DNA of 64,000 bases from Kineosporia sp. A_224. GTDB lineage: Bacteria; Actinomycetota; Actinomycetes; Actinomycetales; Kineosporiaceae. Location of the stretch: assembly GCF_002198655.1 (NCBI RefSeq), contig NZ_MWLN01000191.1, positions 130,988 through 194,987 of the forward strand, given 5' to 3'. The position numbers were made by a program, and so were the translations under genes. Positions 41,174-49,321 of the stretch are shown here, piece by piece (the stretch's first letter is position 1; every line of letters starts with the position of its first letter). The notes below the pieces were generated by a model. That model saw only the letters and a program-made list of their open reading frames with translations. It was not told the origin of the DNA and ran no database searches.

Positions 41174-42754
41174 TCAGTTCGTGATGCGGAAGGTGGGGTC
41201 GTCGAGCGCGCCGCCGAGCATCGCGACGCTGAAGCCGGGGCGGACGGCGTAGACGAAGGAATCGTTGACGAGCGGCACGGTGTCGGCGGCCTTGACGAGC
41301 GCCTGGTGGGCGGCACGCAGACCGGCGCAGCGGCCCTGCTCCTCGGTCGCCGCGAGGCCCTGCGCGAAGGCGGCGTCGGCCGCCGGGTTCTTCACCGCGC
41401 CGATGTTGCCGCCGCCGGCCTCGACGGCCGGGCCGCCGAAGAAGGGCAGCGGGCTGGCGAGCGAGCCGATGAAGTTGAGGTCGGCGAACACCGTGACGTC
41501 CCAGCTGTCCTGGGCGCCGAAGACCTTCGAGATCCACGTGCCGACGTCGGTGTTCTGCAGCTCGACCTCGGCGCCCGCAGCCCGCAGCACCTCCTGCAGG
41601 TAGACGTTGCCCGCGCCGTTCGTGCCGACGATCTGCGGGCCGAGCAGGCGGATCCTCTTGCCTGCGAGCACCTTCTTCGCGGCGGCCGGGTCGGTCGGGA
41701 CGACGAAGGAGGTGTCGCCGTCCCAGCACGGTGTGTTCTTGGACGCCAGGTAGGTCAGGGTCTCGCCGGTGCCCTTCGAGGTGACCTTCTCGAAGGCGGC
41801 CCGGTCGATCGCCTGCGCGACGGCCTTGCGCAGCGCCGGGTCCGTGAACGGGCTGCCCGGCCGCTCGTTGAAGACGAGGTAGAAGTCGGAGAACGGGAAC
41901 ACCGCGGCCTTCGCCGAGCCGTCGCCCTCGATCCGCGGGACGGACTCGGCGTTGATCTTGGCGATGTCGAGCTGGCCGTTCTTCACGAGGTTGGCCGTCG
42001 CCGTCGGGTCCAGGGAGACGACGTACTCCACGGTCTTCGGCACCTCGCCGGCCGGCGTCGTGGCGCGCTTCGGCCAGGCGGTGTAGTCCGCGCGCAGCGC
42101 GTACGAGTACGTCGCGCCGGACTGCTGCGCGGTGAGCGTGTACGGCCCGGACCCGGCGCCCTTCACCGTGCCGGCGGCGAGCCCCTTCTCGTCGGCGAGA
42201 CCCGCGGGGCAGACGATGCCGGAGGACGCGATCGTCAGGCCACCGGCCAGGTCCCACGGTCGCTCGACGGTGACCGTGACGCTGTCGGCGGTGTCGTCGG
42301 CGGTGACCTTCGGGACGTTGCCCGGGCCGAACACCGATACTGCGGTCGAGGCCGCCGTGGCCGGTGCGGCCAGGCGGTCCAGGGACTTCTTGACCACCGC
42401 CGGCGTCACCTTCGTGCCGTCGGAGCACGTGGCGTCCGTGCGCAGGGTGAACGTCGCACTGGACGGCGTCGTCGTCCACGTCGTCGCCAGGCCGCCGACG
42501 ATGCCGTCGGTGTCCTTGCGCACGAGGGTGTCGAAGCTCATCCGCGCGAGCAGGAAGTCCGGCAGTGACGCCGCCTTCGCCGGGTCGAAACCGGCGGGGA
42601 CGTCGATCGTCGTGCGCACGGTCGTCGTCGCGGGACCGGCACTGCCGGCCGTCGTCGCCGACGGCGTCGAGCCGGTCGTCGCGCAGCCGGCGACGAGGAG
42701 GACGCCGCCGATCGCGGCGGTGGACGACGTGACGCGGGTACTGCTCCAGCGCAT
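41174..42754 (-). CDS. ABC transporter substrate-binding lipoprotein (SBP_bac_5)
   Basis: A 526-residue periplasmic-type binding protein of the peptide/nickel family. The signal peptide ends in a lipobox LLVAGC with Cys24, and a Ser/Thr/Ala-rich linker follows, as in actinobacterial lipoproteins. The family fold is seen in TFTLRTDATCSDGTKVTPAV, DPTATANLVKNGQLDIAKI and PFTDPALRKAVAQAIDRAAF. It delivers the substrate to the fused permease. It is the first gene of the transport operon after the DUF3237 gene, which ends 51 bp upstream. Confidence 0.88.
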   Translation of the reverse strand: MRWSSTRVTSSTAAIGGVLLVAGCATTGSTPSATTAGSAGPATTTVRTTIDVPAGFDPAKAASLPDFLLARMSFDTLVRKDTDGIVGGLATTWTTTPSSATFTLRTDATCSDGTKVTPAVVKKSLDRLAAPATAASTAVSVFGPGNVPKVTADDTADSVTVTVERPWDLAGGLTIASSGIVCPAGLADEKGLAAGTVKGAGSGPYTLTAQQSGATYSYALRADYTAWPKRATTPAGEVPKTVEYVVSLDPTATANLVKNGQLDIAKINAESVPRIEGDGSAKAAVFPFSDFYLVFNERPGSPFTDPALRKAVAQAIDRAAFEKVTSKGTGETLTYLASKNTPCWDGDTSFVVPTDPAAAKKVLAGKRIRLLGPQIVGTNGAGNVYLQEVLRAAGAEVELQNTDVGTWISKVFGAQDSWDVTVFADLNFIGSLASPLPFFGGPAVEAGGGNIGAVKNPAADAAFAQGLAATEEQGRCAGLRAAHQALVKAADTVPLVNDSFVYAVRPGFSVAMLGGALDDPTFRITN

Positions 42755-42804
42755 GGGGACTCCTGCGGACTCGTTGCCGGTGGACGGAAGGGGTCGGGCG
42801 AGGG

Positions 42805-43248
42805 TCAGGCGAGGACTTCGAAGACCTCGACGGTCGTCGCACCGGGGCCCGCGTGGGCCCGGCCGACGAACACGGTGCTCGTGAGGTGCTGCAGGTCCGG
42901 CGACGCGGTGCGGAAGACGGGCGTGGACTGGAAGTAGCGCATCGCCGTCCAGTCACCGGTGTCGCCGGCGACGTGACGCAGGTAGCCGACGTTGTGGACG
43001 TCGACGAGGTCACCCGCGTCGGTGCGGATCAGGTACCGGGCCTCGACGCGGAAGACGCCGTCGGCGCGGACGAGGCACCAGTCCCCGCCACCGGGGAGGA
43101 CCGTCCCGGACAGCTCCCCGGTCACGCGGCCCCCGGTGATGGGGATGTACTCCAGCGTCGCGTCGCCGCGGTGCTCGAGCACCTCGGGCGGAGCGACCTC
43201 CGCGACGATGGTGAACGCGTGGCGGAGGGTCGGCGGCGTCGTCGTCAT
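42805..43248 (-). CDS. DUF3237 (UPF0311) family protein
   Basis: A 147-residue beta-barrel protein of the DUF3237 family: YIPITGGRVTGELSGTVLPG, GGDWCLVRADGVFRVEARYL, GYLRHVAGDTGDWTAMRYFQ and LQHLTSTVFVGRA. No biochemical function is established; genes of the family often accompany aromatic or hydroxy-acid catabolism. It is transcribed first in the minus-strand operon with the ABC importer and amidase, and its promoter is shared with a divergent TetR. The predicted transcript begins within a few bases of the start codon, so it may be leaderless. Confidence 0.82.
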   Translation of the reverse strand: MTTTPPTLRHAFTIVAEVAPPEVLEHRGDATLEYIPITGGRVTGELSGTVLPGGGDWCLVRADGVFRVEARYLIRTDAGDLVDVHNVGYLRHVAGDTGDWTAMRYFQSTPVFRTASPDLQHLTSTVFVGRAHAGPGATTVEVFEVLA

Positions 43249-43256
43249 GCACCAGG

Positions 43257-43285
43257 ACTATGGGACTAGTTAGCGTTGTAGTCAA
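43257..43285 (-). promoter_or_regulatory. Predicted promoter of the DUF3237-ABC-amidase operon
   Basis: On the minus strand TTGACT (43285-43280) and CATAGT (43262-43257) are spaced 17 bp apart, directly upstream of the DUF3237 start. The first transcribed base would fall at or very near the start codon. An operator-like inverted repeat sits just upstream of the -35. Confidence 0.5.
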
Positions 43286-43297
43286 TAGTGTTCACTA
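43286..43297. promoter_or_regulatory. Operator-like inverted repeat between TetR and DUF3237
   Basis: TAGTG-TT-CACTA is a perfect 5-bp inverted repeat, 51 bp upstream of the TetR start and adjacent to the -35 of the DUF3237 promoter. A longer imperfect dyad (TTAGCG at 43270 and CACTAA at 43293) surrounds the region. It is the likely binding site for the divergently encoded TetR, unproven. Confidence 0.42.
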
Positions 43298-43347
43298 AAT
43301 CCGGACGAGCCCTCCGGGTATCGTCGGGGCGAGCTACAGGAGGTGCG

Positions 43348-44025
43348 ATGGCCGGGTCCTCGGTCTCACGACGCCGGCTCGCCAGAGGCTCGCTGTCGAG
43401 GCAGGTCATCGTCGAGGCGGCCCTCGGCCTGCTCGACGAGGAGGGGCCGGACGCGTTGACGTTCGCCCGGCTGGGGTCGGCGCTCGACGCCTCGACGACT
43501 GCCGTCTACCGGCACTTCACCAGCCGGGACGAGATCGTCGTCGCCCTGGCCGAGGAGCTCGACCGGCTCAGCCTCCACGGTTACGAGGCGCACGAGGACT
43601 GGCGCGAGTCGCTGCGCGACCTGGCCTGGCGCGCATGGCGGACCGCGAGCGAGCACCCGGCCGCGGCCTCGACCGCCATGCACCGCACGACACGCGGCAT
43701 CCACGAGCTGCGCGCGGTCGACGCCGTCCTGGAGGCCCTCCACCGGGCAGGGCTGCGCGGCGAGGATGCCGGCACGAGCTACGCGGTCTACGCCCACCTC
43801 GTGCTCGCCGTGTGCAGCCAGCACGCGACGCGCCTGGTCTCCATGTCGGCCGAGGGCGTGGAGGGGTGGGTGCAGGTGTACCACCCGACGGACCCGACGG
43901 CGTACCCGTATGCCGCCCGGGCCGCGGCGTACCTGTCGGCGATCGACCACACCGAGGTCTTCCGCCGCCAGGTCGAGCTCGTCATCACCGACCTCGAGAC
44001 GCGCGCGAGCCGGGCCGGCGTCTGA
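43348..44025 (+). CDS. TetR-family transcriptional regulator
   Basis: A 225-residue TetR repressor. The helix-turn-helix is at about residues 17-62: SRQVIVEAALGLLDEEGPDA, TFARLGSALDASTTAVYRHF and TSRDEIVVALAEELD. The C-terminal domain (about 80-220) is helical and of the TetR_C type with variable sequence. The ATG at 43348 has a strong AGGAGGTGCG ribosome binding site. The gene is divergent from the DUF3237-ABC-amidase operon with about 100 bp between starts, so it most likely represses that operon and senses its substrate. Confidence 0.85.
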   Translation: MAGSSVSRRRLARGSLSRQVIVEAALGLLDEEGPDALTFARLGSALDASTTAVYRHFTSRDEIVVALAEELDRLSLHGYEAHEDWRESLRDLAWRAWRTASEHPAAASTAMHRTTRGIHELRAVDAVLEALHRAGLRGEDAGTSYAVYAHLVLAVCSQHATRLVSMSAEGVEGWVQVYHPTDPTAYPYAARAAAYLSAIDHTEVFRRQVELVITDLETRASRAGV

Positions 44026-44052
44026 CACCGGCCCGCGTCTCGGGCGTCGCAG

Positions 44053-44403
44053 TCATCCTGCGGACGGGCAGAACTCGTTGCCGTCCGGGTCGCCGTCCAC
44101 CACGGCGAGCTCGAAGCGCTGCCGGTTCCGCACGACCTTGGGCGCCACCGGCGGCCCGCCCCACGCCACCTTCGTCCCGCCGTGCGGTGACTGGACGGCG
44201 GTCTCCTCGTCCTGGTCCCACACGAGCGGCCAGCCCAGCGCCTCGCTCCAGAAGACGCCCACCGCCCGGGTGCCGTCGCAGGCCAGCTCTCCCAGGAACC
44301 CGCAGCGGGCGGCGCCGCGCGCCCGCCCGGTAGCATCTGACGTGCCGGGCCGGAGTCTGTCGTCGTGACGACGCGAGGCCGAGGCCGCACCCGAATCCTC
44401 CAC
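44053..44403 (-). pseudogene. Decayed glyoxalase-like (VOC) gene
   Basis: The frame carries the start of a Glyoxalase_6-type domain (CGFLGELACDGTRAVGVFWS, EALGWPLVWDQDEE, VAWGGPPVAPKVVRNRQRFE) and then jumps straight to VDGDPDGNEFCPSAG, the usual end of the domain. About 35-40 residues that normally join these parts are absent, and the first 30 codons do not fit the family. It therefore looks like a VOC gene with an internal deletion. Its 5-prime part overlaps the promoter side of the cold-shock gene. An intact short protein is still possible. Confidence 0.55.
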
Positions 44404-44415
44404 GTGGAGCCCTCA

Positions 44416-45372
44416 GTGCCGCATGCAGTCGTCCGCTGGTTCGACCCCGACCGGGGCTTCGGCTTCCTGGCCCCCGACGACGGCGGCGAGGACCTGTTCG
44501 TCCACGCCTCCGAGATCGTCGTCGCGGCCGGTGGCCCGAAGATCCTCCGCGAGGGCCAGGCCGTCGAGTTCGAGGCCGGTGAGGGCGACCGCGGCCCGCA
44601 GGCGCTCCGCGTCCGCGTGACCGGCGAGGCCGCCCCGGACTCCGCGGTCGGCCTCCTGGGCACGGTCGTCTGGTACGAGCCGAGCAAGGGATACGGCTTC
44701 GTCGCGCCCGACAGCGGCGAGGCGCAGATCTTCGTGCACAGCTCCGCCATCGTCACCGGCGGTGTCGTCACCGAGGGGCAGCGGGTGGCCTTCCTCGTCG
44801 GCGAGGGCGAACGCGGCCCCCAGGCCGAGCACCTGCTGCCGCTGGGCTCCGACGTCGGCCGGCCCGCCGCCGGCGACGGCGCCGACGGCACCGTCTCCTG
44901 GTACGACGAGGGCAAGGGCTTCGGGTTCGTCACCCCCGACTCCGGTGGTGACGACGTCTTCGTCCACGCCCGGGCCCTGGGCGACGGTCTGACCTGGCTC
45001 TCCGAGGGCGACCGTGTCGCCTACGAGGTCGTCCAGGGAGACCGGGGCCCGCAGGCCCGGGACGTGCACCTGGTCCAGGGCAGCGCCGGCCCGTCCGGGC
45101 CCCCACCCGCAACGCACGAACCGGCAGGCCGGCGCAGGCCGGCCGACGGGCCGGCCGGTGGCGGACCGACCCGCGGCGGGGAAGGTGTCGTCGCGCGGTT
45201 CGACGCCGATCGCGGGTTCGGCTTCATCACCCCGGACGCCGGTGGAGCCGACCTGTTCGTGCACGTCTCGGTCGTGTCGGGCGCCGCGCCCCTGCAGCAG
45301 GGCGAGCGGGTCCGCTACTCCGTGCGCCAGAGCGACCGCGGCCCGCAGGCGGACCGCGTCGAGCGCCTCTGA
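44416..45372 (+). CDS. Protein with four tandem cold-shock domains
   Basis: A 318-residue nucleic-acid-binding protein made of four cold-shock domains at about residues 4-65, 81-140, 157-218 and 256-316. Every domain keeps RNP1 (RGFGFL, KGYGFV, KGFGFV, RGFGFI) and RNP2 (LFVH, IFVH, VFVH, LFVH), and each ends with G-E/D-R-GPQ. The linker between domains 3 and 4 (about 222-253) is rich in Gly, Pro and Arg and looks flexible. Typical bacterial cold-shock proteins have one domain of about 70 residues. The GTG at 44416 is chosen because GTGGAG precedes it and the translation then begins like a Csp; a GTG at 44365 is an alternative. Confidence 0.85.
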   Translation: MPHAVVRWFDPDRGFGFLAPDDGGEDLFVHASEIVVAAGGPKILREGQAVEFEAGEGDRGPQALRVRVTGEAAPDSAVGLLGTVVWYEPSKGYGFVAPDSGEAQIFVHSSAIVTGGVVTEGQRVAFLVGEGERGPQAEHLLPLGSDVGRPAAGDGADGTVSWYDEGKGFGFVTPDSGGDDVFVHARALGDGLTWLSEGDRVAYEVVQGDRGPQARDVHLVQGSAGPSGPPPATHEPAGRRRPADGPAGGGPTRGGEGVVARFDADRGFGFITPDAGGADLFVHVSVVSGAAPLQQGERVRYSVRQSDRGPQADRVERL

Positions 45373-45430
45373 GCGGCACAGCAGGACGTCGTACGGATCA
45401 GCCGGCGTCCGCACCGGCCCGGCCGACGGG

Positions 45431-46090
45431 TCAGACGGCGCCGGCGAGGACGGTCCGCACCGCGGGGGCCAGCTCGTCGGCGATGTCCGTCCAGTCCCGC
45501 GAGATCTCCTGCGCCAGCCGGGGGTACCTGCGGGTGACGGCCTCCAGCACCCACGCCGGCGGCGGCTCCCCTTCGCCGTCCTGGCGGGCCAGGAGGGCGA
45601 AGGAGCGGGTCAGGCCGTCGAGCAGCAGGGCGACCCGCATCGGGTCGTCGACCTGCCCGCGGTCCAGCTCGCGCAGGAGCACCTCCATCCAGCCGAGGCG
45701 CTGCGGGTAGAGCGGCATCCCGGAGACCGGCGCCGTGGCGAGCCACGGGTGCGCCCGGTACCTGCCCCACAGCCCCTGCACCCACGCCAGCACCCCGTCG
45801 CGCCAGTCGTCTGCGACCACCCGGGGCGCAGGCCCGACCGCTGCGTCGACCATGAGCTGGACGAGGGTCTCCTTGGAGTCGACGTACCGGTACAGCGCCG
45901 TCGTCGTGAGTCCGAGCTCGTGCGCCAGCGCCGCCAGCGCGACAGCCGAGAGCCCGCCGCGGTCCGCGAGGGCGACAGCGGCAGCGGCGACGTCGACGAT
46001 CTCGAACCGCGCCCGCGGACCGCGGCGCAGCGGGGGTACCTCGTCCCAGACCGCCCGCAGTGCCCGCTCGTCGGCGCCTTGACCGTGCAT
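45431..46090 (-). CDS. TetR-family transcriptional regulator
   Basis: A 219-residue TetR-type regulator. The helix-turn-helix region (about 30-75) includes VDVAAAAVALADRGGLSAVA and LAHELGLTTTALYRYVDSKE. The C-terminal part has WRDGVLAWVQGLWGRYRAHP and resembles the TetR_C group found near SDR genes. The ATG at 46090 is chosen; the frame runs further upstream through the operator region. It is divergent from the SDR and SnoaL-like genes, with a perfect inverted repeat between the starts, so it is the likely repressor of that pair. Confidence 0.85.
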   Translation of the reverse strand: MHGQGADERALRAVWDEVPPLRRGPRARFEIVDVAAAAVALADRGGLSAVALAALAHELGLTTTALYRYVDSKETLVQLMVDAAVGPAPRVVADDWRDGVLAWVQGLWGRYRAHPWLATAPVSGMPLYPQRLGWMEVLLRELDRGQVDDPMRVALLLDGLTRSFALLARQDGEGEPPPAWVLEAVTRRYPRLAQEISRDWTDIADELAPAVRTVLAGAV

Positions 46091-46093
46091 GGC

Positions 46094-46121
46094 GTTCACA
46101 GTACAGTCATTAATTGTGAAC
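46094..46121. promoter_or_regulatory. Operator-like inverted repeat between TetR and SDR
   Basis: GTTCACA and TGTGAAC form perfect 7-bp arms with a 14-bp AT-rich centre. The repeat lies directly between the two divergent start codons, only three bases from the TetR ATG. Binding here could repress both genes. The AT-rich centre contrasts with the surrounding GC-rich DNA. Confidence 0.55.
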
Positions 46122-46139
46122 ATCATGCACAGTAGGGTC

Positions 46140-47012
46140 ATGGGGACCGCGCTGGTGACCGGCGCCTCCTCCGGTCTCGGCGCGCGCACGGCGCAGATGC
46201 TCGCTGCCCGGGGCTACCGGGTCGTCGGGGCCGCGCGACGCGTAGAGCTCATCGAGCGGCTGGACGGCGTGCACCCGGTGCACCTGGACCTCACCGACCC
46301 GGAGAGCATCGAGCGCGCCGTCCGGGACGCCGAGACCGCGGTCGGTCCGATCGAGCTGCTCGTCAACGACGCCGGGTACGGCGAGTTCGGCTCCGTCGAG
46401 GAGACCCCCGTCGAGCAGGCCCGACGCCAGTTCGAGGTGAACGTCTTCGGCCTCGCCGGCCTCACGCAGCGCGTGCTCGGCCCGATGCGCCGCGCCGGCC
46501 ACGGGCGGATCGTCAACGTCTCCAGCCTCGCCGGCGAGTTCAGCTCGCCGATGGGTGGCTGGTACCACGCGTCGAAGTTCGCCCTCGAGGCCCTCTCGGA
46601 CAGCCTCCGTGCAGAGGTCCGCCCGTTCGGGATCGCCGTGACCGTCGTCCAGCCCGGCCCTGTCCGCACCCCGTGGCACGAAGCGGCGATGACGCTGCTC
46701 GAGCAGACCTCCGGCCACGGCGCCTACGCACCGATGGCCCGCGCCGTCGCGCGCTACCACCGCGCCAACCAGGACAGGCCCATCACGAGCGACGTCGAGG
46801 ACGTCGCGGCGGCCATCGTCAGGGCAGCGACGGCGCCCCGGCCACGAGCGCGCTACCGCGTCGGCCGGGGAGCCGGAACCGCGGTCGCGCTCAGCAGGCT
46901 TCCCGACCGGGCCTTCGACGCCATGATGCGCCGGCAGCTCGGGCTCGCGGCGGGCGAGCCGACGCGAGAGCACGACCCGAGGGTCTCAGCCAGGACCGAG
47001 GCACGACGATGA
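46140..47012 (+). CDS. SDR-family oxidoreductase
   Basis: A 290-residue short-chain dehydrogenase of the type often annotated as oxidoreductase near TetR regulators. TGASSGLGARTAQML opens the cofactor site, NDAGYGEFG replaces the usual NNAG, and the catalytic set is in NVSSLAGEF (Ser) and WYHASKFALEAL (Tyr, Lys). The tail after residue 225 is long and arginine-rich. Two ATGs are possible (46125 and 46140); the second fits the family start (MGTALVTG). Its stop overlaps the ATG of the SnoaL-like gene by 4 bp, so the two are coupled. Confidence 0.84.
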   Translation: MGTALVTGASSGLGARTAQMLAARGYRVVGAARRVELIERLDGVHPVHLDLTDPESIERAVRDAETAVGPIELLVNDAGYGEFGSVEETPVEQARRQFEVNVFGLAGLTQRVLGPMRRAGHGRIVNVSSLAGEFSSPMGGWYHASKFALEALSDSLRAEVRPFGIAVTVVQPGPVRTPWHEAAMTLLEQTSGHGAYAPMARAVARYHRANQDRPITSDVEDVAAAIVRAATAPRPRARYRVGRGAGTAVALSRLPDRAFDAMMRRQLGLAAGEPTREHDPRVSARTEARR

Positions 47013-47512
47013 GCGTGGCCCGCCACGGCACCGACACCGACCTGACCGACATGACCGGTCTCTTCGAGCGCATGTGCGCCGCCTGGACCGCAGGCGACGC
47101 CGCGGCCTACGGCGCCTGCTTCACCGAGGACAGCGACTACGTCTCCTACGACGGCACGCACGCCAGGGGCCGGGCGCCGATGGTCGACAACCACGACAGG
47201 CTCTTCCGCGGCGTCCTCACCGGCTCCGCACTCGTCGGGCACATCGAGTCGATCCGGCACCTGGGACCTGACGTGGCCGTCCTCCACGCGACCGGCTCCG
47301 TCCTCATGCCCTGGCGCTCGCGCCTCCCCCGACGGCGCCTGTCCCGGCAGACGATCGTCGCGGTGCGGACGGACGACGGCTGGAAGGTCGCCGCGCTGCA
47401 CAACGGCCGGGTGCGTCCGATCGGCGTCCCGGCCCCGGGCTCCCTGCCCTCGCGCGCCTCCCGGGCCATGACCCGCACCGCTCGCGCGCTGCACGTCGGG
47501 GGTCGCCCCTGA
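47009..47512 (+). CDS. SnoaL/SgcJ-like NTF2-fold protein
   Basis: A 167-residue SgcJ/EcaC- or DUF4440-type NTF2-fold protein. The core is LFERMCAAWTAGDAAAYGAC, FTEDSDYVSYDGTHARGRAP and VDNHDRLFRGVLTGSALVGH, followed by strands ending AVRTDDGWKVAALHNGRVRP. Such proteins are often isomerases, dehydratases or accessory proteins in secondary metabolism. The C-terminal 25 residues are basic and probably disordered. It is coupled to the preceding SDR gene by an ATGA overlap, so the SDR and this protein probably act on one substrate under the divergent TetR. Confidence 0.8.
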   Translation: MSVARHGTDTDLTDMTGLFERMCAAWTAGDAAAYGACFTEDSDYVSYDGTHARGRAPMVDNHDRLFRGVLTGSALVGHIESIRHLGPDVAVLHATGSVLMPWRSRLPRRRLSRQTIVAVRTDDGWKVAALHNGRVRPIGVPAPGSLPSRASRAMTRTARALHVGGRP

Positions 47513-47528
47513 CCTCCACCGCGGCACG

Positions 47529-48272
47529 TCAGACGTCGCGCCGCTGGACCGAGACCAGGCCGGCGACGGCAGGGACGAGGGCCCATGCGGCAACCGCGAG
47601 CAGAGCGGCCCAGATGCTGACGTCGGAGCTGACTCCCGAGAGCACGGCCAGGAGCGCCGTGGGGATCCAGGAGACGGCAGCGCCGGCCAGCTGCACCACG
47701 AGGGGCGGGGCGAGGAACACGACGAGCACCGCCGCCGTCACCGCGCCGCCGGTGTTGCGGATGACCGTTCCGAGTCCTGCGCCCAGGACCGCTCCGATCG
47801 CGCCGGCGGCCGCCGAGGCGAGCAGGAGCTGGACGACGTGCCCCGCGGAGACGAGGAACGCGTACTGGGTGGTCTCCAGGGCCACCGCGACTGCGGCGAT
47901 CATCAAGGTCTGACCGATCATCCCCAGGGCCGCCCCCGCGAGCAGGACCGCGGTGAGCTGGGCCAGGACGGCGCGCGCGCGGCGGGGACTCGTGAGGAAC
48001 ATGGGGACGACGGTGCCGTGGCCGTACTCGCGGGCGGCGGCGATGGCGCCGAACAGGGCGGTGCCGAGCAGGGCGTTGAAGCCGAACGCGAGCAGCGACT
48101 GCTGGTCCGCGGCGGTGGCGACGAACGCCTTGCTCCCGTCGGTGTCGGTGCCGAACGCGACGATGGCCGCGTTCAGCCCGGCGATGGCGATCAGCACGCC
48201 GAGGAAGCCCCACGGCAGCCTGGTCGTCGTGAGCTTGCGGATCTCGCCGCGAAGGAGCCGAAGCGTCGTCAT
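47529..48272 (-). CDS. ABC transporter permease (ABC-2 type)
   Basis: A 247-residue ABC-2 family membrane subunit with six helices (about 22-40, 63-82, 108-130, 145-170, 180-200 and 215-238). The N-terminus MTTLRLLRGEIRKLTTTRLP is typical for permeases of drug or bacteriocin exporters, and SPRRARAVLAQLTAVLLAGA is the coupling-helix region. The C-terminus VQRRDV is a common end of this subfamily. Its ATG overlaps the stop of the ATPase gene by 4 bp. Together they form a two-component exporter, possibly for a lantibiotic-like or other hydrophobic compound. Confidence 0.85.
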   Translation of the reverse strand: MTTLRLLRGEIRKLTTTRLPWGFLGVLIAIAGLNAAIVAFGTDTDGSKAFVATAADQQSLLAFGFNALLGTALFGAIAAAREYGHGTVVPMFLTSPRRARAVLAQLTAVLLAGAALGMIGQTLMIAAVAVALETTQYAFLVSAGHVVQLLLASAAAGAIGAVLGAGLGTVIRNTGGAVTAAVLVVFLAPPLVVQLAGAAVSWIPTALLAVLSGVSSDVSIWAALLAVAAWALVPAVAGLVSVQRRDV

Positions 48273-49255
48273 AGCGGGAGCACCTGCCTCTCGGCGCCCT
48301 CGACATCGACGATGCCTGCGCCCTCGGTCGTGCGGTTTCCGGCGGTGGAGTCGGTGATGGGGGCCTTGGTGGCTGTGGTGCTGGTGGCGGTCCAGTCGAG
48401 GAACAACTCCTCGAGCGAGCCGGCCTGGGGGCTCAGCTCGTGCAGGGCGATCCCGGCGGAGCATGCACGGTCGCCGATCTCGACGATGCCGAGGCCGCGG
48501 ACGACGAGGTCTGTGTCGCTGCCGGGCCGGACGGTGGCGCCGGCCGCTGTCAGCAGCTGGGTGAGCCGTTCGGGGTCGGGGGTGCGGACCGAGGTGCCCG
48601 CGTGCTGCAGGGTGGCCAGGGCGCCGGTGGCGACGAGCCGGCCATGGTCGAGGACGACGACCTCGTCGGCGAGGTGCTCGACCTCGGACAGCAGATGGGT
48701 GGACACGAAGACGGTGCCGCCGGCCGCGGCGCGTTCACGGAGAAGGTCACGTAGCCAGCGGATCCCCTGCGGGTCGAGGCCGTTGCCGGGCTCGTCGAGG
48801 ACCAGCACCGGCGGGTCGCCGAGGAGCGCCGCGGCCAGCCCGAGCCGTTGACGCATGCCCAGGGAGTAGCCGCCGACGTGCCGGTCCGCGGCGTGGGTCA
48901 GCCCGACCATCTCCAACGTCTGGTCGATGCGGACCGGCCGGATCCCGGCGCCGTCCGTGAGGACGCGCAAGTGGTTGCGGCCGCTGCGCCCGGGGTGGAA
49001 CGCGTTCGGTTCGAGGGCGACGCCGACGGTTCGTGCGGGGTCGTCGGTGTCCCGGTAGCGGGTCCGGCCGATCGTGGCGTGGCCATGGTCGGCCTTGGCC
49101 AGGTCGAGCAGGATCTTCATCGTCGTCGACTTCCCTGCCCCGTTGGGGCCCAGGAAGCAGGTGACTCGTCCCGGCGGGACGGTGAAGGTCAGGTCGTCCA
49201 GGACCACGTCGTGGCCGTAGCGCTTGGTGAGATGGTCGATCTGGAGCGGGTACAT
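48269..49255 (-). CDS. ABC transporter ATP-binding protein (drug/bacteriocin exporter type)
   Basis: A 328-residue ATPase of the CcmA/NatA-like exporter group. Walker A is GPNGAGKST (36-44), the signature is GYSLGMRQRLGLA and Walker B is VLVLDEPGNGLDPQG. The C-terminal part after about residue 215 contains GSLEELFLDWT and a variable tail. In this subfamily, with the ABC-2 permease, the complex exports or confers resistance to antibiotics or peptides. It precedes the permease with a 4-bp overlap. The nearby alpha/beta hydrolase ends 66 bp upstream and could be part of the same transcript. Confidence 0.86.
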   Translation of the reverse strand: MYPLQIDHLTKRYGHDVVLDDLTFTVPPGRVTCFLGPNGAGKSTTMKILLDLAKADHGHATIGRTRYRDTDDPARTVGVALEPNAFHPGRSGRNHLRVLTDGAGIRPVRIDQTLEMVGLTHAADRHVGGYSLGMRQRLGLAAALLGDPPVLVLDEPGNGLDPQGIRWLRDLLRERAAAGGTVFVSTHLLSEVEHLADEVVVLDHGRLVATGALATLQHAGTSVRTPDPERLTQLLTAAGATVRPGSDTDLVVRGLGIVEIGDRACSAGIALHELSPQAGSLEELFLDWTATSTTATKAPITDSTAGNRTTEGAGIVDVEGAERQVLPL

Positions 49256-49321
49256 GGTCTCGTTCCCTTCAGGGGCAGCAGGATCGAAGAGGTCCGGTAG
49301 ACGGCGGACACCCCGTTCGCG

